NCBI GenBank assembly: GCA_022425505.1
Contig: JAKMFI010000030.1
Coordinates: forward strand, 1-41,336
Direction of reading: 5' to 3'
DNA from: Flavobacteriaceae bacterium
GTDB taxonomy: Bacteria > Bacteroidota > Bacteroidia > Flavobacteriales > Flavobacteriaceae
Length of the DNA: 41,336 nucleotides
The position numbers and the translations under genes were made by a program. The notes under the pieces are model-generated. The model saw only the letters and a list, made by a program, of their open reading frames with translations. It did not search any database and was not told the origin of the DNA. Shown here piece after piece: positions 8,026 through 16,198 of the stretch; positions within the stretch are counted from its first letter, which is position 1; every line of letters starts with the position of its first letter.

Positions 8026-9459
8026 CTAAAATGATGCATTTTGAGGAGTGCGTGGATAAGGAATCACATCACGAATATTTGACATGCCTGTGGCAAACTG
8101 AACCAAGCGTTCAAAGCCCAATCCAAATCCAGCATGAGGAGCGGTTCCAAAGCGACGTAAATCCAAGTACCAATCGAGTTCTTTTTCGTCGATACCCATT
8201 TCTGTCATACGTTTTTGGAGAACGTCCAAACGCTCTTCGCGCTGGGCGCCACCTACCATTTCGCCGATTCCTGGAAACAGTACATCCATTGCGCGTACCG
8301 TTTTTCCATCTTCATTGAGACGCATATAAAACGCTTTAATATTGGCAGGATAGTCAAACAAAATCACAGGGCTGCTAAAGTGTTTTTCCACCAAGTAGCG
8401 TTCGTGTTCACTTTGCAAATCGACTCCCCACTGATCGACAGGAAATTTAAATTTCTTCTTTTTATTGGGCTTAGAATTTCGCAAAATATCGATCGCCTCG
8501 GTATAGGACAAACGAACAAATTGGTTGTCGACAATAAAATGCATCTGTTCGAGCAATCCCATTGGTCGCCGTTCTATTTGTGGTTTTGTCTTTTCTTCAT
8601 TTGCCAAACGCTGATCCAAAAAGGCTAGGTCGTCTTGGCAGTGATCCAATACATAGCAAAGTATATTTTTGATAAAACCTTCTGCCAAATCCATGTTCTG
8701 GTCAAGATTATAGAAGGCAACTTCTGGTTCAATCATCCAAAATTCAGATAAATGCCGTGAGGTGTTTGAGTTTTCTGCTCGAAACGTAGGTCCAAAAGTA
8801 TACACCTTACCCAAACCCATTGCATAGGTCTCTGCCTCGAGTTGCCCAGAGACCGTAAGATTGGTTTCCTTACCAAAAAAGTCCTTTGTGAAATCTGCTT
8901 CACCAGATTCGTTAAGGGGTGCTTGCTTGGGGTCGAGGGTGCTAACACGAAACATCTCTCCTGCTCCCTCAGCATCACTGCCCGTAATAATCGGGGTATG
9001 TACATAATAAAACCCTTCTTTTCTAAAATATTCATGAACCGCAAAGGATAGGGCAGAGCGAACTCGCATCACAGCAGAAAATGTGGAGGTTCGAACACGA
9101 AGGTGTGCATTCTCTCTCAAAAATTCAAAACTGTGTTTTTTCGGTTGAATGGGGTATTGGTCGGGGTCAGAGTCGCCAAGGATTTCAATATGGCTCACTT
9201 GTAGTTCGTATTGTTGTCCTTTACCCTGACTTTCGACAAGCGTTCCTTCGATCTGCACTGCAGCACCAGTGGTAATTCTTTTGAGAAGCTCTTCATCGGT
9301 TTGTTCAAAATCAACCACACACTGTAGGTTATTGAGCGTTGAACCGTCATTGATGGCGATAAAACGATTGGCGCGGAAGGTGCGAACCCATCCTTGAAGA
9401 GTTAGGGTTTGCCCCACATGAGAGCCAGAAAAAAGGGATTGAATACGCTGTGTGTTCAT
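8026..9459 (-). CDS. asnS: Asparaginyl-tRNA synthetase
   Basis: AsnS charges tRNA-Asn with asparagine in the cytosol. The 477-residue protein has an N-terminal OB-fold anticodon domain (about residues 15-105) and a class II catalytic core. Motif 2 is FGPTFRAENSNTSRHLSEFW and motif 3 is GFGLGFERLVQFATGMSNIR, ending YPRTPQNASF as usual for AsnS. An insertion of about 60 residues (DDLAFLDQRLANEEKTK onward) is typical of AsnS rather than AspRS. Start ATG 9459 follows a strong -33/-7 promoter. rpoN follows downstream. Confidence 0.97.
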   Translation of the reverse strand: MNTQRIQSLFSGSHVGQTLTLQGWVRTFRANRFIAINDGSTLNNLQCVVDFEQTDEELLKRITTGAAVQIEGTLVESQGKGQQYELQVSHIEILGDSDPDQYPIQPKKHSFEFLRENAHLRVRTSTFSAVMRVRSALSFAVHEYFRKEGFYYVHTPIITGSDAEGAGEMFRVSTLDPKQAPLNESGEADFTKDFFGKETNLTVSGQLEAETYAMGLGKVYTFGPTFRAENSNTSRHLSEFWMIEPEVAFYNLDQNMDLAEGFIKNILCYVLDHCQDDLAFLDQRLANEEKTKPQIERRPMGLLEQMHFIVDNQFVRLSYTEAIDILRNSKPNKKKKFKFPVDQWGVDLQSEHERYLVEKHFSSPVILFDYPANIKAFYMRLNEDGKTVRAMDVLFPGIGEMVGGAQREERLDVLQKRMTEMGIDEKELDWYLDLRRFGTAPHAGFGLGFERLVQFATGMSNIRDVIPYPRTPQNASF

Positions 9460-9477
9460 GAAATCGATTTTCGGCTA

Positions 9478-9506
9478 CAAATATACTTCATTTTAAAAGC
9501 ACCCAA
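9478..9506 (-). promoter_or_regulatory. asnS promoter, Bacteroidetes -33/-7 type
   Basis: On the minus strand TTG (9506-9504) is followed after 18 bases by TATATTTG (9485-9478), an exact consensus match. The -7 element ends 19 bases before the asnS ATG, giving a short A/T-rich leader of about 13 bases. The -33 box begins right after the upstream exporter gene ends (9508), so asnS-rpoN is probably its own transcription unit. Confidence 0.75.
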
Positions 9507-9507
9507 C

Positions 9508-11892
9508 TTAGCTTTCTTCACGCTCAGCGAGAATATCAATTGGAGGTTCTTTTAAGGTTCGTTCATTGGCAATACTTTCCTCTAGCGAGAGTAAGAGAGA
9601 CGGCAAAAGAATCAGGTTGGCTAGCATCGCAAATAGCAAGGTTGCGGACACCAATCCTCCCAAAGCAACCGTGCCGCCATAGCTTGAAATCATAAAGACT
9701 GAAAACCCAAAAAACAAAACGATAGATGTGTAAAACATACTCACGCCTGTTTCACGAAGTGCCAAATACACAGACTTTTTGATTTTCCATTTGTTGGCTT
9801 GGAGTTCTTGTCGGTATTTCACCAAAAAATGGATGGTATCATCAACAGATATCCCAAAGGCAACACTAAATACCAAAATGGTGGAAGGTTTGATCGGAAT
9901 TCCTAAAAATCCCATCATTCCCGCAGTGAGAATAAGTGGGATAATATTGGGAATCAAGGAAATGAGAATCATGCGGAAGGAACCGAATAAATAGGCCATA
10001 AAGAGCGCAATCAGTAAAATTGCTAGTGAGAGAGACAAAACCAAATTGCGCACCAAAAATCGAGTCCCTTTTAAATACCCAAGTGCCTTACCCGTGACTT
10101 GGGTATCAAATCGATCTGCAGGGAAGATTTGACCGACAGCCACCAATAAATCACTTTCGATTTCTTCCATTCGTTCGGTGTTGACATCTTTGAGCATGGT
10201 GGTCACACGGAGATATTGACCGGTACTGTCAATCAAGCTTTCAGCCATTCCCTCGGCAGACAAACTGTTGTTGACATAAGATCCTACAAACGAATACTCT
10301 TGCCTTGTTGGCATGCTAAAGTATCGTGGATTGCCATTGTAATAGGTCTGCTTGGCATACTTGGCGACATGGGCAATGGACAAGGGTTCAGAAAGTTCTG
10401 GCACACTTCTGATGTGCGCGGCCAACCTCTCAACCCGATTGAGTGTTGATAGTTGGGTAGCGCCATTTCTTCGTTTGGTATCGACCATGACCTCAATGGG
10501 CATCACCCCACTCATTTGGCTTTCAAAAAACCGAATGTCTTCAAAGAAATTTGCTTTTTTAGGTAGATCATCGATGATGGTTCCAGACAGTTTGATTTGG
10601 TAAATCCCAATAATACTCATCATCAGCGCGATAACAGATGCAAAGTACACAGCGACACGCTGTTGGCGTACAACTTTTTCCATCCAGTCGATAAAACCAT
10701 TCATCCAGTTGCTGTTCAGGTGTGCAAGATGCTTTTGCTTGGGGAGACTCATATAGCTGTAAAGAATCGGGATCACAAAGAGCGATAATATAAAGAGCAG
10801 CATAATATTGACTGCGGCGACCAGACCAAACTCGATAAGCAGTTTGCTATTGGTCAGTGTGAACGTGGCAAAACCCAAAGCCGTTGTCATATTGGTCATC
10901 AGGGTAGCATTTCCAATTTTTGTAATCACGCGTTGTAGAGATCGTGCTTGGTTGCCGTGTTTTTTGACTTCGTGTTGGTATTTGTTGATCAGGAAAATGC
11001 AATTGGGTACCCCAATCACAATCACAATGGGCGGAATGAGCGCAGTGAGTACGGTAATTTCAAATCCAAAAAGACCTAAAATTCCAAAGGCCCACATCAC
11101 CCCGATGACAACCACCACCATAGAGATAAAAGTGGCACGATAGGATTTGAAAAAGAAAAAGAAGATCAAGGTCGTGACCAATGCGGCCACGATAACAAAC
11201 ATGCGAATCTCGCTCAGGATGGTACCGGCGTTAATCGTTCGGATATAGGGCATACCCGAAATATGGATATCAAAACCAGTATCGGTCTCAAAGGCAAGTA
11301 TCTTGGGCAAGAGTTCGTTATTGACAAAAAGCTCTCGTTCTTTGGCGTTGACGACTTCTTTTTTAAGGGTGAGGATGGTCAGGTAAACCTCGGTTTCTGG
11401 ATTGAGGAGGACACCGTGAAAAAAGGGTGATTTTTCAAGGAGTTGTTTTTCCAGCCGATCCACCTCTTTTTGGTTACGTGGCAGCTGATAGGGGACATCC
11501 TCTACAACAAAATTTTGTTGTCTTGCATTTTTCTTGAGTTGTTTTAGATTCCCGATTCCAGAAACAGTGGCAATCGCATGATGATCTTCAAACGACTTGG
11601 TCAGTGCGCTCCATTGTTGGATGTTTTCTGGACGAAAGAAAGTCGAGTCTTGGATTGCCAAAACGATCAGGTTGCCTTCATCGCCAAAGCGATCGACAAA
11701 AGATTGATATTTGAGGTTAAATGGATGATCGTCTGGAAGTAGACTGGCTTCATTGAAGCTAAACCGCATATTTTTCCACTGCATTCCTAAAAACACAGTT
11801 GTTGCGATAATCAACAAGATGCAAATAATCCGATTGCGGAGAATGAGAGAGGCAACAGTACTCCAAAATCGAGTGGTAACCCATTTTATCAT
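9508..11892 (-). CDS. RND/MMPL family transporter
   Basis: The 794-residue inner-membrane protein has the duplicated RND layout. It opens with one helix (IICILLIIATTVFLGM) and a large periplasmic domain (about residues 50-215). A bundle of five helices follows, then a second first-helix (VAVYFASVIALMMSIIGIYQI), a second periplasmic loop and five more helices. GISVDDTIHFLVKYRQE is the conserved TM4-like acidic motif of the MMPL/sterol-sensing group (the first half has NCIFLINKYQHE), so it should be proton driven. Length fits the two-half 750-850 residue bacterial RND-superfamily exporters rather than the 1,000+ residue AcrB type. No periplasmic adaptor or TolC gene is adjacent. The substrate cannot be read from sequence; related proteins export lipids or hopanoids. 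It starts 25 bases after frr. Confidence 0.88.
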   Translation of the reverse strand: MIKWVTTRFWSTVASLILRNRIICILLIIATTVFLGMQWKNMRFSFNEASLLPDDHPFNLKYQSFVDRFGDEGNLIVLAIQDSTFFRPENIQQWSALTKSFEDHHAIATVSGIGNLKQLKKNARQQNFVVEDVPYQLPRNQKEVDRLEKQLLEKSPFFHGVLLNPETEVYLTILTLKKEVVNAKERELFVNNELLPKILAFETDTGFDIHISGMPYIRTINAGTILSEIRMFVIVAALVTTLIFFFFFKSYRATFISMVVVVIGVMWAFGILGLFGFEITVLTALIPPIVIVIGVPNCIFLINKYQHEVKKHGNQARSLQRVITKIGNATLMTNMTTALGFATFTLTNSKLLIEFGLVAAVNIMLLFILSLFVIPILYSYMSLPKQKHLAHLNSNWMNGFIDWMEKVVRQQRVAVYFASVIALMMSIIGIYQIKLSGTIIDDLPKKANFFEDIRFFESQMSGVMPIEVMVDTKRRNGATQLSTLNRVERLAAHIRSVPELSEPLSIAHVAKYAKQTYYNGNPRYFSMPTRQEYSFVGSYVNNSLSAEGMAESLIDSTGQYLRVTTMLKDVNTERMEEIESDLLVAVGQIFPADRFDTQVTGKALGYLKGTRFLVRNLVLSLSLAILLIALFMAYLFGSFRMILISLIPNIIPLILTAGMMGFLGIPIKPSTILVFSVAFGISVDDTIHFLVKYRQELQANKWKIKKSVYLALRETGVSMFYTSIVLFFGFSVFMISSYGGTVALGGLVSATLLFAMLANLILLPSLLLSLEESIANERTLKEPPIDILAEREES

Positions 11893-11917
11893 AGCAATAT
11901 GAGACGTCTATTTTTGA

Positions 11918-12469
11918 TCAGACTGTCATGATTTCGTCTTCTTTCGAAGCGTATTTATCGTCAATTTTTTTGATGTAATCATCGGTAAGGGTTTGTACAT
12001 CAACTTCTGCATTTCCCAATTGATCCTCGGAAAGGTCTATATTTTTCAGTTCATTGTTAGCATCTTTACGTGCATTTCGAACACCTACCTTTGCGTTTTC
12101 TGCTTCAGATTTGGCGAGTTTAACCAAATTTCTTCTTCGTTCTTCGGTCAGCGGTGGGATATTGATAATCACCGACTCCCCATTGTTGGATGGATTAAAA
12201 CCGAGATTCGCAACAAGAATCGCTTTTTCAATTTCAGGGATCATCGTTTTGTCCCAAGGCTGAAGGGATAGGGTTTGCGCATCAGGGGTATTGATATTTG
12301 CCACCTGACTCAAGGGCGTTTGGGCACCATAGTACTCCATTTTTACAGTGGATAGCATGGCGGGATTTGCCTTTCCAGCACGGATATTGACAAATGCTTT
12401 TTCGAGATGGTCAAGCGATTTTTCCATTGCCTCTTTGACAACATCCATGATAAAACTAATTTCTTCCAT
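11918..12469 (-). CDS. frr: Ribosome recycling factor
   Basis: RRF, with EF-G, splits the post-termination ribosome. The 183-residue product shows the family's core: LEKAFVNIRAGKANPAML, YYGAQTPLSQVANI, LSLQPWDKTMIPEIEKAI, NNGESVIINIPPLTEERR and VGVRNARKDANNELK. Length is usual (about 185). The ATG lies five bases after the pyrH stop, so the two are surely co-transcribed and probably translationally coupled. A second Met at residue 8 is a less likely start, since related proteins retain the MEEISFIMD segment. Confidence 0.97.
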   Translation of the reverse strand: MEEISFIMDVVKEAMEKSLDHLEKAFVNIRAGKANPAMLSTVKMEYYGAQTPLSQVANINTPDAQTLSLQPWDKTMIPEIEKAILVANLGFNPSNNGESVIINIPPLTEERRRNLVKLAKSEAENAKVGVRNARKDANNELKNIDLSEDQLGNAEVDVQTLTDDYIKKIDDKYASKEDEIMTV

Positions 12470-12474
12470 CGTGT

Positions 12475-13259
<785 letters not shown>

Positions 13260-13281
13260 AATTCATATTATGTGTAAATTT

Positions 13282-14106
13282 TTACACCAAAGAGACTCGT
13301 TTAAAGCCCGTAACGGTTAGCCCAGCATCAACAGACTTTACATAGTCGCTCACGCTTTGTTTAGCATCCTTGATATAGGCCTGATTGACCAAGGTATTAT
13401 CTTTAAAGAAACGTTTGAGTTTCCCTTTGGCGATATTGTCGAGCATGGCCTCTGGCTTTCCTTCCTGACGGAGTTGGTCTTTGGCAATCTCAATCTCTTT
13501 TTCAACTGTTGCGGCATCCACACCCTCTTCGTTTAGGGCGATGGGATTCATCGCAGCAGCTTGCATCGCTACGTTTTTGGCGGCCTCAGCAGCCCCATCT
13601 ACTCCAGCAGACAAGCTGGTGAGGGTTGCAATTTTGTTTCCAGCGTGGATATACGAACCGACAAACGCACCTTCGAGGCGTTCAAATCCACCGATTTCGA
13701 TTTTTTCTCCGATGACTCCTGTTTGCTCTGTGAGCTTATCAGCAACAGACATCCCGCTGAAGTCCGCAGCTAAAAAACTGTCCAAACTATCATGTGTCAG
13801 TGCCACGTCAGCCAATTGGTTGGCAAGGGTCACATAGCTTTCGTTTTTGGCAACAAAGTCCGTCTCACAGTTCACCGATACAATGACACCAACAGTAGCA
13901 TCATCATTTACTCTGGCGATAACAGCCCCTTCAGAAGAATCACGATCTGCGCGATTCGCAGCTACTTTTTGACCCTTCTTACGAAGAACTTCTACGGCAG
14001 TATCAAAATCACCCTCGGCTTCTACCAGAGCTTTTTTACAATCCATCATTCCTGCTCCAGTTGCTTTGCGGAGCTTGTTTACATCAGCTGCACTTATTTT
14101 TGACAT
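13282..14106 (-). CDS. tsf: Translation elongation factor Ts
   Basis: EF-Ts is the nucleotide exchange factor that reloads EF-Tu with GTP. The 274-residue protein has the N-terminal UBA-like domain (ISAADVNKLRKATGAGMMDCKKAL) and the catalytic core motif VNCETDFVAKN near residue 80, whose TDFV contacts EF-Tu helix B. A tandem core repeat follows (IHAGNKIATLTSLSAG, VAMQAAAMNPIALNEEGV). Length is close to E. coli's 283. It starts 12 bases after rpsB, the usual pairing, and ends at a clear terminator. Confidence 0.97.
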   Translation of the reverse strand: MSKISAADVNKLRKATGAGMMDCKKALVEAEGDFDTAVEVLRKKGQKVAANRADRDSSEGAVIARVNDDATVGVIVSVNCETDFVAKNESYVTLANQLADVALTHDSLDSFLAADFSGMSVADKLTEQTGVIGEKIEIGGFERLEGAFVGSYIHAGNKIATLTSLSAGVDGAAEAAKNVAMQAAAMNPIALNEEGVDAATVEKEIEIAKDQLRQEGKPEAMLDNIAKGKLKRFFKDNTLVNQAYIKDAKQSVSDYVKSVDAGLTVTGFKRVSLV

Positions 14107-14118
14107 ACGATCAATGAT

Positions 14119-15117
14119 TTAGGCGGACAAAGCCGCAATTAATTCTGCTTTTTTCATTTTGCTGTATCCAGAAACTCCAGCTTCTTTGGCCAGTGCCTTT
14201 AAGTCGGCTACCGTCTTTCCACTCAAGTCTTCTGCAGCTGTTTCGACAACCTCTTCAGTAGGTGCTGATTCAGCTTCTGCAGTTTCGGTTTCTTCTACAA
14301 CTGGTGCTGTTTCTTCGACAGCTTCGGGAGCTGCCTCAGCAACAACTTCTTCAGTTGTGCCCTTTGCATCAGCCGTTTCTGGAACGACTTCACCTTCGCT
14401 ACTCGCTGCATTGGCTTCATCGCGTTCTTTTTTGCGCTCGCTTGTACCAGCGGCTACGGCCTCTGTGACCAGTCCTAAAATCTTATCAATCGATTTTGAG
14501 GCATCGTCATTGGCAGGAATGGCAAAATCAACATCGCGAGGATCGGCGTTGGTATCTATCATCGCAAAAATCGGAATATTGAGTTTTTGTGCCTCGCGAA
14601 CAGCGATGTGTTCCCGGCGCGTATCGACAATAAACAAAGCACCTGGCAAACGAGTCATGTCCGAAATAGAACCGAGGTTCTTTTCGAGTTTGGCACGCAT
14701 ACGCTCGACTTGTAATCTTTCTTTTTTGGAGAGGGTGTTAAAGGTGCCATCTGTTTTCATCCGATCAATCGCAGCCATTTTTTTAACCGCTTTTCGAATG
14801 GTGACAAAGTTGGTCAACATACCCCCAGGCCAGCGCTCGGTGATATAAGGCATACTCACTTCACTCGCTTTTTTGGATACGATATCCTTCGCTTGTTTTT
14901 TTGTCGCCACAAACAAGATTTTTCGACCAGACGAAGCAATTTTGTGAAGTGCTTGCTGAGCTTCCTCGATTTTTGTGACGGTTTTGTAAAGGTTGATGAT
15001 GTGAATCCCGTTGCGCTCCATGTGAATGAAGGGCGCCATATTGGGGTTCCATTTTCTTGTAAGGTGACCAAAGTGGACACCAGCTTCTAGTAAGTCTTTG
15101 ACTTCTATTTTTGACAT
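14119..15117 (-). CDS. rpsB: 30S ribosomal protein S2 with acidic linker and Rho-N/SAP-like C-terminal tail
   Basis: Residues 1-230 are ordinary S2, a small-subunit protein needed for S1 binding and initiation: LLEAGVHFGHLTRKWNPNM, ITERWPGGMLTNF, LPGALFIVDTRRE and IPIFAMIDTNADPRDVDFAIPAND. The protein is 332 residues, against about 241 in E. coli. The extra part is an Ala/Glu-rich acidic linker (about residues 235-295) and a final 36-residue module with LSGKTVADLKALAKEAGV and YSKMKKAELIAAL. That module resembles the LeKMKKxELI helix-extension-helix of Rho_N/SAP domains. It is continuous with S2 in one frame. tsf follows 12 bases downstream. Confidence 0.95.
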   Translation of the reverse strand: MSKIEVKDLLEAGVHFGHLTRKWNPNMAPFIHMERNGIHIINLYKTVTKIEEAQQALHKIASSGRKILFVATKKQAKDIVSKKASEVSMPYITERWPGGMLTNFVTIRKAVKKMAAIDRMKTDGTFNTLSKKERLQVERMRAKLEKNLGSISDMTRLPGALFIVDTRREHIAVREAQKLNIPIFAMIDTNADPRDVDFAIPANDDASKSIDKILGLVTEAVAAGTSERKKERDEANAASSEGEVVPETADAKGTTEEVVAEAAPEAVEETAPVVEETETAEAESAPTEEVVETAAEDLSGKTVADLKALAKEAGVSGYSKMKKAELIAALSA

Positions 15118-15129
15118 TGTTGTTTTCGT

Positions 15130-15180
15130 TTACGTTCCCTGAATAGCAATGAACAAGTGGCGAATTTCGGCCTTCCTCAT
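15130..15180 (-). other. Possible 16-codon leader ORF before rpsB
   Basis: The 137-base gap between rpsI and rpsB contains a short ORF, ATG 15180 to TAA 15130, encoding MRKAEIRHLFIAIQGT and ending 12 bases before the rpsB ATG. The same stretch holds a small hairpin (GGCCGA with TCGCC, 15155-15172). No exact promoter was found in the gap; an imperfect TATAATTTG lies near 15200-15210. There is no independent evidence that the ORF is translated. Confidence 0.15.
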
Positions 15181-15254
15181 TTAGATGCTAAACTAATGGC
15201 AACAAATTATACACTAATTAATGAACTTATTGTTATGCCAATCCAAACAAACGG

Positions 15255-15641
15255 TTATCGTTTGGAGAATTGGAATTTTTTACGGGCTTTTTTCTGCCCA
15301 AACTTTTTACGCTCAACCATACGAGGGTCTCTAGTGAGTAATCCTTCGGGTTTTAATGCAGAGCGGTGCTCTTCATCAACGGTACACAAGGCACGTGAAA
15401 TCCCAAGACGAATCGCCTCAACCTGACCGGTTGGCCCACCACCTGTTACCGTCACATTGAGGTTGTATTTCCCCAAGGTGTCCGTTAGCGAGAATGGCTG
15501 AATGATTTTGTACTGATGTGTTGCAGTTGGAAAATAAGAATCTAATGACTTTTTATTAATCGTAACTTCCCCTTTACCTTGAGACATATAAACGCGAGCG
15601 ACTGCGCTTTTACGACGACCAATGGTATGAATCATTTCCAT
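15255..15641 (-). CDS. rpsI: 30S ribosomal protein S9
   Basis: S9 is a small-subunit head protein whose C-terminal tail reaches the P-site tRNA. The 128-residue product has IHTIGRRKSAVARVYMSQGKG, VTVTGGGPTGQVEAIRLGISRAL and the basic end GQKKARKKFQFSKR with terminal Lys-Arg, the expected P-site tail. Length is normal. Start ATG 15641 is one base after the rplM stop, the standard L13-S9 operon arrangement with probable translational coupling. Confidence 0.98.
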   Translation of the reverse strand: MEMIHTIGRRKSAVARVYMSQGKGEVTINKKSLDSYFPTATHQYKIIQPFSLTDTLGKYNLNVTVTGGGPTGQVEAIRLGISRALCTVDEEHRSALKPEGLLTRDPRMVERKKFGQKKARKKFQFSKR

Positions 15642-15642
15642 A

Positions 15643-16098
15643 TTACTTTAATTCGTTGATGTTAACAGCTGTTGGTTTTTGGCCATCATAAGAGTGCTCT
15701 GCTCCAGCAACAACATAGAGGTTGCGAAACAATTCAGCTCCCAATTTGTTTTTGGGTAGCATTCCTTTAATGGACTTTTCAACCAAGCGCGTTGGATTTT
15801 TTTCATGGATTTCACTAGCTGTCAAACTGCGCTGACCACCGGGATAACCTGTATGGCGGATATAGGTTTTGTTGTTCCACTTGTCGCCAGTGAGTTTGAT
15901 TTTGTCAGCATTTAGTACGATGACGTTATCACCACAATCTGCATGAGGCGTAAAGCTGGGCTTGTACTTTCCTCTCAAAAGCTTGGCAACCTTAGACGAA
16001 AAACGCCCCAAAACTTGATCCGCAGCATCAACTACAACCCACTGTTTATCAGCGTTTTTCTTGTTGATTGAGACGGTTTTGTAACTTAATGAATCCAC
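15643..16098 (-). CDS. rplM: 50S ribosomal protein L13
   Basis: L13 is an early-assembly large-subunit protein. The 151-residue product contains WVVVDAADQVLGRFSSKVAKLLRGK, DNVIVLNADKIKLTGDKW, YIRHTGYPGG and VEKSIKGMLPKNKLG, all standard L13 segments. A ten-residue N-terminal extension (MDSLSYKTVS) is common in Bacteroidetes. It heads the rplM-rpsI unit, with an exact promoter match at 16154-16183 and a strong hairpin in the short leader (16127-16149). Confidence 0.98.
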   Translation of the reverse strand: MDSLSYKTVSINKKNADKQWVVVDAADQVLGRFSSKVAKLLRGKYKPSFTPHADCGDNVIVLNADKIKLTGDKWNNKTYIRHTGYPGGQRSLTASEIHEKNPTRLVEKSIKGMLPKNKLGAELFRNLYVVAGAEHSYDGQKPTAVNINELK

Positions 16099-16126
16099 TA
16101 CTTTTTCTTTAATACTTTGTTTAGTT

Positions 16127-16149
16127 CCGTTTCAGTTCACTGAAAACGG
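16127..16149 (-). other. 5' leader hairpin of the rplM-rpsI transcript
   Basis: On the minus strand CCGTTT-T-CAG pairs with CTG-AAACGG across a TGAA loop, with one bulged T. The -7 box ends at 16154, so the expected transcription start (about 16148-16150) is at the foot of this stem. The hairpin would form the very 5' end of the mRNA. No T run follows, so it is not a terminator. It could protect the mRNA or be a site for ribosomal protein autoregulation; neither is shown by sequence alone. Confidence 0.5.
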
Positions 16150-16153
16150 GCTG

Positions 16154-16183
16154 CAAATGTACAATTAATAGAGTAAAAAGCAA
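16154..16183 (-). promoter_or_regulatory. rplM-rpsI promoter, Bacteroidetes -33/-7 type
   Basis: TTG (16183-16181) is followed after 19 bases by TACATTTG (16161-16154) on the minus strand, an exact consensus match. It sits just downstream of the polA stop and 56 bases before the rplM ATG. Confidence 0.78.
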
Positions 16184-16198
16184 ACCAAAAAAAGAAAA

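Noticed and set aside
14159-14848. 229-codon plus-strand ORF opposite rpsB
   Set aside because: Its Ser/Thr/Ala-rich sequence is the complement of the acidic S2 linker; S2 is unambiguous on the other strand.
15248-15264. CAAACG-GTTAT-CGTTTG hairpin at the rpsI stop as a terminator
   Set aside because: The stem is only 6 bp and on the minus strand is followed by TTTGGATT, not a proper T run; termination is unsupported.
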